Position numbers and translations under genes: made by a program
From: Algibacillus agarilyticus
GTDB taxonomy: Bacteria > Pseudomonadota > Gammaproteobacteria > Enterobacterales > Alteromonadaceae
Assembly (NCBI RefSeq): GCF_003286125.1
Contig: NZ_QMED01000005.1
Coordinates: forward strand, 1 to 64,000
Length of the DNA stretch: 64,000 nucleotides
Reading direction: 5' to 3'
Part shown: positions 6,688 to 16,249 of the stretch, in pieces
Layout of the letters: every line of letters starts with the position of its first letter
Position numbering within the stretch: position 1 is the stretch's first letter
Notes under the pieces: model-generated
Databases searched by the model: none
Told to the model about the DNA's origin: nothing
What the model saw: the letters and a program-made list of their open reading frames with translations, nothing else

Positions 6688-8412
6688 CTAACGAATAGGC
6701 TCAATTAATATTAGTTTTTCGAAATCTGATGGGGGTATGGGTTTTGAAAACAAATAGCCTTGTATGATAGCACTGCTTGTTTGCTGTTGAATAAAACCTA
6801 AGTGTTGTTCCGTTTCAACGCCTTCACAGATCACTTTTAACTCTAAGCTCGCTGACAAAGCAAAAATGGCTTTGATAATGGCAGCATCTTGCTGATTGCA
6901 GGGTGCATTAAACACAAACGACTTATCTATTTTAATAAAATCGATCGGGAATTGAGTAAGATAACTTAACGATGAATACCCCGTACCAAAATCATCAAGC
7001 GCTATAGCAATGCCATGTGTTTGTAACCACTTCATCTGCTGTATTAATACATCATTTTCTAAAATTAACGCATATTCTGTAATTTCGATACCGATTTTTT
7101 CGTAGGGGATAGCCGAATAATCTAACTGCGCGACAAGCTGGTTGATAAAATCAATGTCGCATAAACTTTGTCCAGATAAATTAATAAATACAGGTGCGGG
7201 GTTAACCCCATTATGTAACCATTGCTTAACTTGTTTTATAACCGCGTTAACCACCCAACTATCGATACCTTGCATTTTGTTTTTGCTTTCGGCAAGTGGA
7301 ATAAATTCCGCAGGTGAAATAGCGCCCATTGTTGGATGTTGCCAACGTAAAAGCGCCTCGCAGCTCACGATATTTTGAGCTTGATCGAACTGCGGTTGAT
7401 AAACCAAACAAAACTCATTGTTTTCTGCGGCAGTATTTAGCGCAGACAAAATAGAATATGAACGTTGTAGTTGATGATCGAATTCTGGCTCATAAAACAA
7501 ATATTGGTTTTTACCGGCATTTTTAGCGTGGTTCATGGCCGCTTCGGCGTTTTTTAAAAAATCGATATTTGAGTTAGATGCTTCAGGGTCAAATACCGCT
7601 TCGTTAATACAAATGCCCGCACTTAGCGTAATTATTTTCTGTTCGTTATTAACAGTGCAAGGGGTTCGGCCTGATTTTCGAATATTAGCAAGGGTTTGCT
7701 CAAGCAGATCAGACTGGGTATCTAGCGTTATTAAAATAACAAACACGTCACCACTGTATCGAGCAATATAATCTTGGGGTCTAATGCTACTGGTTAACCG
7801 TTCAACAACTTGTGCTATCACTTTGTCGCCAGCACTGTAACCATAAGCATTGTTAGTATGTGTTAAATCATCAATGCCTACAAAAATAGCAACGTGAGAT
7901 TCTGGCTCCTTTGAATTAGTGGCTGTGAGTTTTTTTGCATAACTAAATAAACTGTCTTTGTTGTGCAAGCCCGTTTGTTTATCAAATTGAGTGAGGTATT
8001 TAACTTGTTTTTCTTTGTTGCGTTGCCCTGATAGATCAACATCAACACAATACATTTCAGGGTTATCTGTATGCTGATACAACATAACGTGGCTTGAATA
8101 AACAGGCACCAAATGATCTTGCTTGTGCTTTAATTCAAGTTCACCGGCAGGAATAGCAACGCCGTCATTAACCCAAGCGTGGTGAGCATCAATAACACCT
8201 TGGCGCATAAAATCCGGAATAATTAGGTCTTCTAGCAGATTACCCATTGCTTCTGCTTCAGTGTAGCCATAGAGCAACTCACTGGCGTGGTTCCAATATA
8301 CAACCCGACGATCTTTATCGTATCCCTGCACCGACACGTTAGGCAACGCGGTTAACAACGCCCTGAAATGCTCATCGTTTTGTTGAATAATATTATTTTC
8401 AAATTTATTCAT
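6688..8412 (-). CDS. PAS-GGDEF-EAL protein, probably a c-di-GMP phosphodiesterase
   Basis: 574 residues from ATG 8412, which has GGAG six bases upstream. Domains: PAS about 15-130, GGDEF about 150-315, EAL about 325-565, no membrane helix. The GGDEF signature is replaced by SGDVF (ARYSGDVFVIL), so cyclase activity is unlikely. The EAL side keeps the residues I know to matter: EALLRW, FINLSG, GIEITEY, LDDFGTGYSS, IKIDKSF, CEGVET and QGYLFSKP. It should hydrolyse c-di-GMP, with the PAS domain sensing a signal and the degenerate GGDEF perhaps binding GTP. It lies downstream of a MITE and next to a chemoreceptor gene on the same strand. Confidence 0.9.
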   Translation of the reverse strand: MNKFENNIIQQNDEHFRALLTALPNVSVQGYDKDRRVVYWNHASELLYGYTEAEAMGNLLEDLIIPDFMRQGVIDAHHAWVNDGVAIPAGELELKHKQDHLVPVYSSHVMLYQHTDNPEMYCVDVDLSGQRNKEKQVKYLTQFDKQTGLHNKDSLFSYAKKLTATNSKEPESHVAIFVGIDDLTHTNNAYGYSAGDKVIAQVVERLTSSIRPQDYIARYSGDVFVILITLDTQSDLLEQTLANIRKSGRTPCTVNNEQKIITLSAGICINEAVFDPEASNSNIDFLKNAEAAMNHAKNAGKNQYLFYEPEFDHQLQRSYSILSALNTAAENNEFCLVYQPQFDQAQNIVSCEALLRWQHPTMGAISPAEFIPLAESKNKMQGIDSWVVNAVIKQVKQWLHNGVNPAPVFINLSGQSLCDIDFINQLVAQLDYSAIPYEKIGIEITEYALILENDVLIQQMKWLQTHGIAIALDDFGTGYSSLSYLTQFPIDFIKIDKSFVFNAPCNQQDAAIIKAIFALSASLELKVICEGVETEQHLGFIQQQTSSAIIQGYLFSKPIPPSDFEKLILIEPIR

Positions 8413-8438
8413 CGCTAACTCCAAGTTCCCTTATTAGT

Positions 8439-8747
8439 TATACCCAAGTGACTTTAAGCTGCAGGATTCAGTGGGAATTTAAATTGATTTAGGCACAGCT
8501 TCCGCATCCTGCTCACGCTAAGCACCTACGTCCTGTAGGCGAGGCAAACAGATGCAAGTTTAACGGGTTAAATTAAGTCTGTTTAACACAGCATAAATCA
8601 ATTTAAAACCCACCGGGACGGAGCCCCTGAGCGCTTTTACTTCGTTGTTGTATTAACTTGAAAGGGGACTACATTCCTGCCTTAATACGCCTAGAATTAA
8701 AATCGCTCAGGGACTCTGAACTCGCATCTTGAAGTGACTTGGGTATA
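8439..8747. mobile_element. MITE with TATACCCAAGT inverted ends
   Basis: 309 bases. The left end TATACCCAAGTGACTTTAAG and the right end, read on the other strand as TATACCCAAGTCACTTCAAG, differ at two positions, giving 20-base terminal inverted repeats. The interior has no reading frame. The right third (ATTAACTTGAAAGGGG to the end) recurs at 39797-39892. Elements of this kind are common in marine gammaproteobacteria. It separates the EAL gene from the chemoreceptor gene. Confidence 0.75.
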
Positions 8748-8803
8748 AAAGTAACAATGTGTCCTTAACTATAACTAATAGTCTCGATTAACTTTAAAAT
8801 CAA

Positions 8804-10495
8804 TTAAACCGTAAAGCTTCCCATTTCTTCAGTTAGCGTTTTAACATTTAATTTAAGGTTATTACCCGTTTCGGTGACAATTCTGACTTCTTGTTCAGTG
8901 TTACCCGTTAGCTCTGCTAAGTCATGTAAGTTGGCATTCAAATCTTCAGTTACGCTCATTTGCTGCGATGCGGCAGTCGCGACAACCGCATTAACTTCAT
9001 TTATCACTTGAATAGACCCATTCACTTTTTCAAGTGAAGATTGTGACGCTGCTGCGACTTCTTTCGCATCCAAACTTGAATCTTTAATAACCAACATGGC
9101 GGATGCCACCTTTCGAGCCCCTAATTGTAACTTATCGATCATGGCTTTAATTTCTACAGTGCTGTCTTGAGTTCGAATTGCAAGCGTTCTAACTTCATCG
9201 GCGACTACAGCAAAGCCACGACCTTGCTCACCCGCTCTTGCAGCTTCAATAGCGGCATTAAGCGCTAATAAATTAGTTTGCTCTGCTATTTGTTGAATAA
9301 CTTTTAAAACCGTATCAATCTCGTCAGTTTCTTTTTCTAATTCATTCATCGCTAAAGACGATTGATTAATATCAACGTTTAAGTCATCTAATTTTTGTAC
9401 CGCAGACATTAATGCTTCTGATGTATTAGTCGCTTCCTCACTGGCTATATTCGCGGCATTTGCAGCGGTATTCCCATGATTAGTTATTTCTTGTGCACTT
9501 GCGACCATTTCATAGATGACCTGATTCAAGTATTCTGTTTTAATGCGTTGCTCTTCAACTAAGTTCAAGCTCACTCGAGATGAATCATCTAACCTAATCG
9601 TTGCTTTATCTATAATTAATGCTTCATTTTTAACCGATTTGACTGTTTTATGTATTTTATTCAAAAAATCATTAAAGGACTTAGCACATCGACCGATCTC
9701 ATCTTCAGACTCCACTCTCAGGCGATGAGTTAAATCACCTTCACCATGCGCAATGTCGTAAAGCGCTTCATTCATATTATCCAGTGGCTTTAAAGCGCGC
9801 ATTACAGAGATAAAACAAACCATCAATGAAATAATAATAATGATGCATGCGGTAATGACCGTTTTCGTCATAATGCGTTCCAGTGTGGAATCAAAGCTTT
9901 TAATCTTAGCTTGAACCCCTACTTCAATATCATCAATAAAATACCCTGTTCCGATCAACCAATCATAACCTGGTATGTTTTGCGCATAGGCAAGTTTCGG
10001 GGCTTGTGTTTTATCACCCAATTTTTTAAACGCGGTGTAGTGAATAAAGCCCCCTCCTTGTTTAGCAACTTCAACCATTATATCAAGTGGATGCTTTTTG
10101 CCATCAAGCTTCACACGATCAATATTCAGCTTTTTTTTAGCTCTAGGCCCTACCCGACCATTAGCAATTGAATACATATCGTAACTATTTATAAAAAAAT
10201 AAGTGCCATCACCAAAATTAAGGTTAAGTAAATAAGATATAACCGCTTGATCACGTTCAACTGAAGCTGGGCGATTTAAAATATCTTGCATGCCAGACAA
10301 CGCAACTAAAACAATAGATTTAAGCTCATTCTTTTTTTGAGCGAGTAATGCATGGCGTTCATGTTCGATTTGCTGTTGTTTAAAGGATCCAAGCTCTGAA
10401 ATTGTGCCCCAAGACAAGACGACCGAAATAACAATTAAAGGCAAGCTACAAATTAGTAGCATCTTGTTTTTCAAAAGTTTTAATTTTTTAAACAT
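8804..10495 (-). CDS. Methyl-accepting chemotaxis protein with a periplasmic Cache domain
   Basis: 563 residues from ATG 10495 (GGAG five bases upstream; a GTG six bases earlier is less likely). Layout: membrane helix about 10-30, periplasmic single Cache (sCache_2-like) about 35-195 with [17 protein letters not shown] and [15 protein letters not shown], second helix about 207-230, HAMP about 230-285, and the signalling hairpin with [20 protein letters not shown] and [12 protein letters not shown]. It should report a small periplasmic ligand, often a carboxylate for this Cache class, to CheA/CheW. No che genes are in the window. Confidence 0.93.
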   Translation of the reverse strand: MFKKLKLLKNKMLLICSLPLIVISVVLSWGTISELGSFKQQQIEHERHALLAQKKNELKSIVLVALSGMQDILNRPASVERDQAVISYLLNLNFGDGTYFFINSYDMYSIANGRVGPRAKKKLNIDRVKLDGKKHPLDIMVEVAKQGGGFIHYTAFKKLGDKTQAPKLAYAQNIPGYDWLIGTGYFIDDIEVGVQAKIKSFDSTLERIMTKTVITACIIIIISLMVCFISVMRALKPLDNMNEALYDIAHGEGDLTHRLRVESEDEIGRCAKSFNDFLNKIHKTVKSVKNEALIIDKATIRLDDSSRVSLNLVEEQRIKTEYLNQVIYEMVASAQEITNHGNTAANAANIASEEATNTSEALMSAVQKLDDLNVDINQSSLAMNELEKETDEIDTVLKVIQQIAEQTNLLALNAAIEAARAGEQGRGFAVVADEVRTLAIRTQDSTVEIKAMIDKLQLGARKVASAMLVIKDSSLDAKEVAAASQSSLEKVNGSIQVINEVNAVVATAASQQMSVTEDLNANLHDLAELTGNTEQEVRIVTETGNNLKLNVKTLTEEMGSFTV

Positions 10496-10917
10496 ATGCA
10501 CTCCAAACTTGGGTTGTAGTAACCGATAATTAACTCATCAAACTTTGTCACAAATAGCCACCTCAACTTAATAAGCATGATGGCAAAAACAGGTTTAAGC
10601 GGGTGAACATTGATAATCTTAAATAAACAGTCAAAAACATAAAACTTCATTGTCGCGATATAACATTTTACTGAATTAATTATAAATCAAAGTATAGCTA
10701 ACCTTACCAAACTTGCTTACCCGTATGGTTAAAATAGGTTAATTACATTCACAAACCAACCTCATTCAAACTTACACAAACCAATAACAACCTAGCATGA
10801 CCGGTTTAAGCTGTTTTTATTTATCATTCCCCCCTGTAAACTTAGATAACCTCAACTCACTAAAATAACAACAAAAACAAGTTACTTTGCAAGCTTGCTA
10901 TTAAAAGGACCATTTTG
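10496..10917. other. AT-rich intergenic region
   Basis: About 420 bases between the divergently read chemoreceptor and the 10918 gene. I see no frame worth calling and no hairpin. AAAGGA at 10904-10909 is the ribosome site of the next gene. Promoters for both neighbours must lie here but no clear -35/-10 pair stands out. Confidence 0.5.
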
Positions 10918-11532
10918 ATGAAAATAGATATTAATAAAGTCGAGTTAAAATTAACCGATACCGACGACCCAATCGCAACACAAATAAAATGGACCCCCGC
11001 TAAAGAAGGCGGCTCAAACTTTAAAACCAGCACGTTAGAAACCATTGATAATCAAAAAATAAGTATCAAACCATCACCTTTTTTTCGCTTGTTTTTAGGC
11101 GCTTTTGTTGGCTTTGGTTTTTTGTTTGCTATAACAGGGGCAATTAACGGTGACATAATGCAAACTATTTTTAGTGCTATTTTTGCCGCCATACCTTTTA
11201 AACTCTTAGCGAAAGAACTTAAAACGATCTATTTTGATAAGGCCAACAATTCAATATATGAAAAGAAGCACGTTGCGCTACAAAAATTCGATCCGTCGCC
11301 TTTATTATCTGAAAATATTAATGAGGTACATGCCATACAAATTGTGGGGGAACACGTGAGCAGTAAAGGAAGCGGTGGACGAACATCGAATTACAATAGT
11401 TATGAAATCAATTTGGTTTTCAAAAATTTACGACGGGTTTGTATTATCGATCACGCTCAACATAATTCTATTCTTGAAGACGCTCAAACAATATCAACCT
11501 TTTTAAACGTTCCGCTCTGGGATGCAACCTAA
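10918..11532 (+). CDS. Membrane protein of unknown function
   Basis: 204 residues from ATG 10918, with AAGGA nine bases upstream. A hydrophilic N-terminal part of about 50 residues is followed by two membrane helices (FFRLFLGAFVGFGFLFAITG and IFSAIFAAIPFKLL) and a cytoplasmic or periplasmic beta-rich domain (IVGEHVSSKG, YEINLVFKNLRRVCIIDH). I do not recognise the family. A similar layout occurs in small proteins with a PH-like domain after two helices, but I cannot show that here. It stands alone. Confidence 0.65.
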   Translation: MKIDINKVELKLTDTDDPIATQIKWTPAKEGGSNFKTSTLETIDNQKISIKPSPFFRLFLGAFVGFGFLFAITGAINGDIMQTIFSAIFAAIPFKLLAKELKTIYFDKANNSIYEKKHVALQKFDPSPLLSENINEVHAIQIVGEHVSSKGSGGRTSNYNSYEINLVFKNLRRVCIIDHAQHNSILEDAQTISTFLNVPLWDAT

Positions 11533-11590
11533 AGTGTTCTAACAAAAACCGGTATGATTAAAAATCATTTAAAATAAACGTTAAGTGACT

Positions 11591-11728
11591 TCAGGGTTTG
11601 GACGACTTTAAGCCATTATTTTTATAATATCGCATAACCGCCAGCCCTAAGCCGATTAATACGAGCAACGACAAGATAAAAGCAGCACCCGCCGTTTCAT
11701 TACTACTCACCTCGTTAGCAATCGTCAT
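11591..11728 (-). CDS. Possible 45-residue single-helix membrane peptide
   Basis: ATG at 11728 opens MTIANEVSSNETAGAAFIL, followed by a leucine-rich helix (SLLVLIGLGLAVMRYYK) and a basic tail KNNGLKSSKP. The helix plus positive residues at the C-terminus looks like a tail anchor or a sorting tag left from a longer protein. No strong ribosome site is present, so this may be a real small protein, a fossil or chance. Confidence 0.3.
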   Translation of the reverse strand: MTIANEVSSNETAGAAFILSLLVLIGLGLAVMRYYKNNGLKSSKP

Positions 11729-11797
11729 GCATACATAGTTGATTTCGAATTTAGCATCTATACTTTTTTAACATTAATTAATTGCTTGAGGCTGCTT

Positions 11798-13873
11798 ATG
11801 CACTCATTCACGTTAACGGCTTTATTTGTATCGACAGTAACTTTATTTCTGTGCAGTTTAAACACAATAGCCGCCCCCGGCACACCAGTTAAAATACAAA
11901 TCAATACCGAGGTGACGCATAAAGTTGGCACATTTGATCAATTTGAGCGAGAGCGTTATATCACGATCCACGAAACCAATAATGGCCACGACTGGTGGGG
12001 AAAAAACCCACAAAGCCTCAATCAAGAAAATGAGCTTGAAAACTTAATCGGCGAAGTTATGGATAAACGCGATGTCTATTTTGGCCGTGATACGGGCTCA
12101 ATGAAATGGATAGTCATTAACACAGAAGAAGATCCAAATCGTAAAGGCTGGGCCAATAGCGATACACTAAAAAAATTAGGTGGTGATTATCGGTGGTGGT
12201 ACAACAATAACCCTGATGAACAAGCAAAAGTGGCGCTCGCTTACGAAAAACGTAACTCTCGGCTTATAGTCGGCGCACAACAACGCCCATACTGGCCAGA
12301 CGGTGGCGCAAAAGTAGGCACGTTTATCAAAAAACCGTGGCATTTTGCGACAACAGATACCCCAGAAGAACCGCTAGGCAGTGCGGTTGGCGATTTTATG
12401 GGGCAATACATCGCCCAATTTTTTCGTGGCCGTAACAGCGATTCAGTCGGACAACTCAAGCCTAAATATATCGAAATAATGAATGAGCCTTTATTTGAAC
12501 TCGTCGAATACCCAGGTAACCATCATGCAGCAACCGTTGATCAAGTTATGCGCTTTCACGCTAACGTGGCCGACGAAATTCGCAAACATGATAAAGAAGT
12601 ACTGATTGGCGGCTATACTGTCGCATTTCCGAATTATGAAGTAGACAACTTTAATGAGTGGGAAACAATCGATAAGCACTTTATGGAAGTCGCCGGCAAA
12701 AAGATGGACTTTATTAGCATCCATTTATACGATTTTCCGAATATTCCGTACGGCAGTGTTACTCGTGAACAATATCGCAAAGGCTCAAATATGGAAGCCA
12801 CACTGGATATGCTAGATGCTTACATGGCGATTGAATGGCAAACCTTAATACCCATTGTCGTGTCAGAATACGGCTCACAATTACACGGCATGTATAACCA
12901 ACCTTGGAGCTCAGAACGTGATTGGCTGCAATTAAAAGCCTTTAATGCCATGATCATGCAATTTTTAGAACGCCCCGATCGCATTGAACAATCATTACCC
13001 TTTATTCCGCTCAAAGCAGAATGGGGACGAAATGCACCAGATATACCCTATTATTGGCGGTTAATGATCCAACAAAAAGAACGACCGGGGCAAACAGGCG
13101 AAAAGTGGACATTCTCCGATTTGATTTATTTTTATGACTTATGGAACGGCGTAAGCGGTAAACGCTTAGATACCCGCGCCACCGATCCGGATATTCAAGT
13201 CGATGCTTATTTAAACGACAAAACACTCTATGTTATTGCTAATAGTTTAGAGTTTGCCGACTCCGCACTCGATTTATCGATGTTAGGTATTCAAGCAAAG
13301 AATATAAAACACGTAACACAACGCGTTTTATATTTAGGTGATGACAAGATCGTTAAATATAAAGAGAAATCATTAGGCAATCAGTTCCCTAAAAACCTAA
13401 CTTTACAAGGCGAAGCCACCATTGTGTTAGTTATTGAACTCGAGAATGCCGTCAAGCAAAAATATTATTTACAAGAAAGTCGTCATTATGCCGACAAAAT
13501 GACACAAACGATAAGCGCAAACAAAATACAGAGCTTTAAAGTGAATGGATTAGATGTCGCTAAGCAAGGAGATGCTATTTTACGTTTAGGTGTGGGGCGA
13601 GACTTTACCAAAAGTTTAACGCCGACAATTAAAATAAATGGTTCTTTAATTAATTTACCTGATGACTTTAGAGGTTATGATCAAAACCATAATGCCGCAG
13701 GTGAAAAAGGCAAAGCCAGAAATAGCTTCTTTGGGGTGCTAGAGATCCCTTTCCCTTATAGATTACTGAAAAAAGACAATAATGTTGACGTTACTTTTGC
13801 AGATGATGGAGGAAAAATATCAACCGTTATCATCCAAAATATTCAACATAGCGCAGTTTTACCCCGTCGATAA
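11798..13873 (+). CDS. GH86 family beta-agarase or beta-porphyranase, secreted
   Basis: 691 residues from ATG 11798, with TTGAGG six bases before it (an in-frame TTG at 11786 is less likely). Signal peptide about 1-27. The catalytic (alpha/beta)8 region, about 30-480, has YITIHETNNGHDWWG at the start, KYIEIMNEPLFELVEYPG (acid/base Glu in NEP) and PIVVSEYGSQLHG (nucleophile Glu in SEYG), which fit GH86. A beta-sandwich tail follows (about 480-690). GH86 enzymes cut agarose or porphyran to neoagaro- or porphyran-oligosaccharides. Which of the two cannot be told from sequence alone. A hairpin closes the gene, so it is read alone. The adjacent sulfatase would suit a sulfated red-algal substrate. 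Confidence 0.8.
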   Translation: MHSFTLTALFVSTVTLFLCSLNTIAAPGTPVKIQINTEVTHKVGTFDQFERERYITIHETNNGHDWWGKNPQSLNQENELENLIGEVMDKRDVYFGRDTGSMKWIVINTEEDPNRKGWANSDTLKKLGGDYRWWYNNNPDEQAKVALAYEKRNSRLIVGAQQRPYWPDGGAKVGTFIKKPWHFATTDTPEEPLGSAVGDFMGQYIAQFFRGRNSDSVGQLKPKYIEIMNEPLFELVEYPGNHHAATVDQVMRFHANVADEIRKHDKEVLIGGYTVAFPNYEVDNFNEWETIDKHFMEVAGKKMDFISIHLYDFPNIPYGSVTREQYRKGSNMEATLDMLDAYMAIEWQTLIPIVVSEYGSQLHGMYNQPWSSERDWLQLKAFNAMIMQFLERPDRIEQSLPFIPLKAEWGRNAPDIPYYWRLMIQQKERPGQTGEKWTFSDLIYFYDLWNGVSGKRLDTRATDPDIQVDAYLNDKTLYVIANSLEFADSALDLSMLGIQAKNIKHVTQRVLYLGDDKIVKYKEKSLGNQFPKNLTLQGEATIVLVIELENAVKQKYYLQESRHYADKMTQTISANKIQSFKVNGLDVAKQGDAILRLGVGRDFTKSLTPTIKINGSLINLPDDFRGYDQNHNAAGEKGKARNSFFGVLEIPFPYRLLKKDNNVDVTFADDGGKISTVIIQNIQHSAVLPRR

Positions 13874-13895
13874 AATTCAGTACAAAAATAGACTC

Positions 13896-13926
13896 AAGTA
13901 ACTTGGGTTTAGCACCAAGTTACTTT
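13896..13926 (+). terminator. Hairpin after the GH86 gene
   Basis: AAGTAACTTGG and CCAAGTTACTT form an 11-base stem around a seven-base loop, 22 bases after the stop codon. The T run is short (TTTC), so termination is probable rather than certain. Confidence 0.55.
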
Positions 13927-14059
13927 CATGCACTAAAAAGCGGTTTTATTTTGAATATGAGTCTTAATGATTGAATTCAAGAAACGATAAATTAAAAGTG
14001 TAATTAAATAAAAGTTAACCTATACTCAAGCTACATTGTCAACAACATACAATATTATT

Positions 14060-15772
14060 ATGAAAAAATGCATTTCAATATTATCGATTTTACTCTTTAC
14101 GCTGATCGCGTTTACTAGCCAAAGTGCAGATAAACGACCTAATATTATCGTCATTTTATCGGATGATTCAGGCTATACCGATCTCGGTAGTTTTGGGGGG
14201 GAAATAGACACCCCAAACTTAGATCAACTTGCCAATGAAGGTATGCGCTTTAGTGACTTTTATACAAATGCTCGCTGCAGCCCGACGCGCGCAACCTTAT
14301 TAACCGGTGTTGATGCTGCACATGTTGGCTTTGGCGGCGGTGTGGTGGGTGATTGGGTGCGCGAATTACCTTTTAAAGCGCACCGAGGTCGCTTACCTTA
14401 CGAGCAACCGTTAATCTCTGAAATGTTAGGCAGTAATGGCTATCAAACATTAATGGTTGGTAAATGGCATTTAGGCGGCAGTTATATAAAAGAACAGCCT
14501 GAATTATTAAGCCCTTATTGGAAAAAAACACACCCACCTAGCATGAAATTAACGCAAGAAGAAATGGAGTTAGATTATTTAGCTTTGCCCCCTCAACGCG
14601 GCTTTCAAAAAAGCTTTGTATTTCATGGGGCGCAAGGCAACCTGTTTTACTTACCTGAAGATCAACACGAATACTACGAGGACAATCAAAAAGCGACACT
14701 CAAATACGATTACAACTATAAAATGCATTGTTACACCAATAATGCCTACAACAAAAAACGTTATGGTGGTTGTCATGGCAAGTCGGGTAAAGTGTTTCAT
14801 GCAACCGACAGCATGACCGATCGCGCGGTTGACATGATTAACACAGCGGCTGCCGATCCTAAGCCTTTCTTTATGTATGTTGCGTATCGTGCACCACATA
14901 AACCTTTGCAAGCACCAGAAGATCTTGTGCAAAAATATTTAAAACGTTATGCCGATTTACAAAAAATAGCGGATGACAGACACAGTGGATTAATTAAAGC
15001 TGGCTTATTTTCTAAAGACGTTAACATCGCTAATAATAACTACTTATGGACAAAACAAGACCAAGCTAAAATAGAGAAATTTCGTTTACAGTCGGCCATT
15101 CATGCCGCCATGATGGAGAAAGTAGATGAGAATGTCGGCAAGCTGATCGCCGGTTTGAAAAAAACCGGTGAGTATGAAAACACGCTTATTTTATATTTTT
15201 CTGATAATGGAGCCGCTTCGCACATAGGTGATTTAATGAATTCGCCTTATAAAGGTGTTAAAGCCCTCTTATGGGAAGGCGGTGCACGTGCGCACGCCAT
15301 TGCTAATTGGCCAGGTGTTATCAAACCCGGCACCATCACCAATGATCTGGTTTGGGTAGGTGATATTGTGCCTACTTTATTAGATATTACGAATACCCGT
15401 TTCCCAGAAAAATTTCACGGTGCGACGCCTAGAAAACCAGATGGTCGTAATGTGTTAGCCACACTTAAAGGTGAAAAAACAACAGCACCAGAAGCCATTT
15501 ATTTTAACGATAAAGGCCAACAAAGTGTTATTTATCAGGGGCGTTGGAAACTGTTAATTGAAGCCGGTTGGTATTTGCAAACACTTAAAAAACCAGGCAT
15601 TGCTTATGAGTTATATGACTTAAATAAAGACCCTGGTGAAACAAATAATTTAGCGAAGCAAAAACCGGAATTAGTTCAAAAGCTCACGGCAATGATCGAC
15701 AAATGGACCAAAGAAAACCAAATTGTTAATTACGCAGAGATCATTAAAATTAAACCGAAAGACCCTTTTTAG
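14060..15772 (+). CDS. Type I sulfatase, exported (S1 family)
   Basis: 570 residues from ATG 14060. An upstream in-frame TTG would only extend the signal peptide. After a signal peptide (about 1-23), RPNIIVILSDDSGYTDLGS supplies the metal-binding aspartates, and CSPTRATLLTG is the formylglycine signature (C-x-P-x-R; the Cys is oxidised by a maturase not in this window). GKWHLGG and later SDNGAASHIGD supply further active-site residues. The overall pattern is closest to the arylsulfatase-like S1_4 group, by memory. It would remove sulfate from an oligosaccharide in the periplasm, and next to GH86 a porphyran or agar fragment is the obvious guess. Confidence 0.88.
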   Translation: MKKCISILSILLFTLIAFTSQSADKRPNIIVILSDDSGYTDLGSFGGEIDTPNLDQLANEGMRFSDFYTNARCSPTRATLLTGVDAAHVGFGGGVVGDWVRELPFKAHRGRLPYEQPLISEMLGSNGYQTLMVGKWHLGGSYIKEQPELLSPYWKKTHPPSMKLTQEEMELDYLALPPQRGFQKSFVFHGAQGNLFYLPEDQHEYYEDNQKATLKYDYNYKMHCYTNNAYNKKRYGGCHGKSGKVFHATDSMTDRAVDMINTAAADPKPFFMYVAYRAPHKPLQAPEDLVQKYLKRYADLQKIADDRHSGLIKAGLFSKDVNIANNNYLWTKQDQAKIEKFRLQSAIHAAMMEKVDENVGKLIAGLKKTGEYENTLILYFSDNGAASHIGDLMNSPYKGVKALLWEGGARAHAIANWPGVIKPGTITNDLVWVGDIVPTLLDITNTRFPEKFHGATPRKPDGRNVLATLKGEKTTAPEAIYFNDKGQQSVIYQGRWKLLIEAGWYLQTLKKPGIAYELYDLNKDPGETNNLAKQKPELVQKLTAMIDKWTKENQIVNYAEIIKIKPKDPF

Positions 15773-15784
15773 TTAAAACGTATG

Positions 15785-15816
15785 CTAAGCACGGCTTAAA
15801 CCTTAGGCCGTGCTTA
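15785..15816 (+). terminator. Terminator hairpin after the sulfatase gene
   Basis: CTAAGCACGGC pairs with GCCGTGCTTAAG across a short loop, 12 bases after the stop codon. The stem is GC-rich. The following T run is weak. Confidence 0.65.
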
Positions 15817-16249
15817 AGTCCAATTTATGCGTATATCCTTTTTCTATACCTCTATACTTATATCATCGTCGTAAATAGCAGGTCACCTTACTGGGTTTAA
15901 AAACTCGATAACGGCGAATAAACATTAATAGATCCAATAAGGATTAAGCTGGAGCTTTTTTCTTAGGCTAACATTAATCACTTATGAGCGCGGATAAGTA
16001 TCAAACAACCCGCTTAATTAAAAATATTTGCTTTATTAAACATCATTATTTTTCTTTTATACTCCGATACATTTCGTCAAGCTGCTTTTGCCAACCCCAT
16101 TATTTTTAGTTCTAAACACCTTGTAAGAAAAATGACAATCCGAATAACATTGCAAATTTAGTACAAAACAAACAAATTAAATTAAATTAAATCAAAACAA
16201 ACAAATAATTAATCTATACTAAGCCCATATATACTAATAGGAGTAAACA
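15817..16249. other. AT-rich leader upstream of the RpiB-like gene
   Basis: About 430 bases with no coding frame I can support. Near its end (16160-16215) is a low-complexity run built from ACAAA and AATTAAATT units, directly before GGAG and the ATG at 16250. This may be an A/T-rich upstream promoter element. No operator-like palindrome is evident. Confidence 0.4.

Noticed and set aside
10860-11045. Minus-strand frame opposite the 10918 gene start
   Set aside because: It is antisense to the ribosome site and the N-terminus of a better-supported gene.
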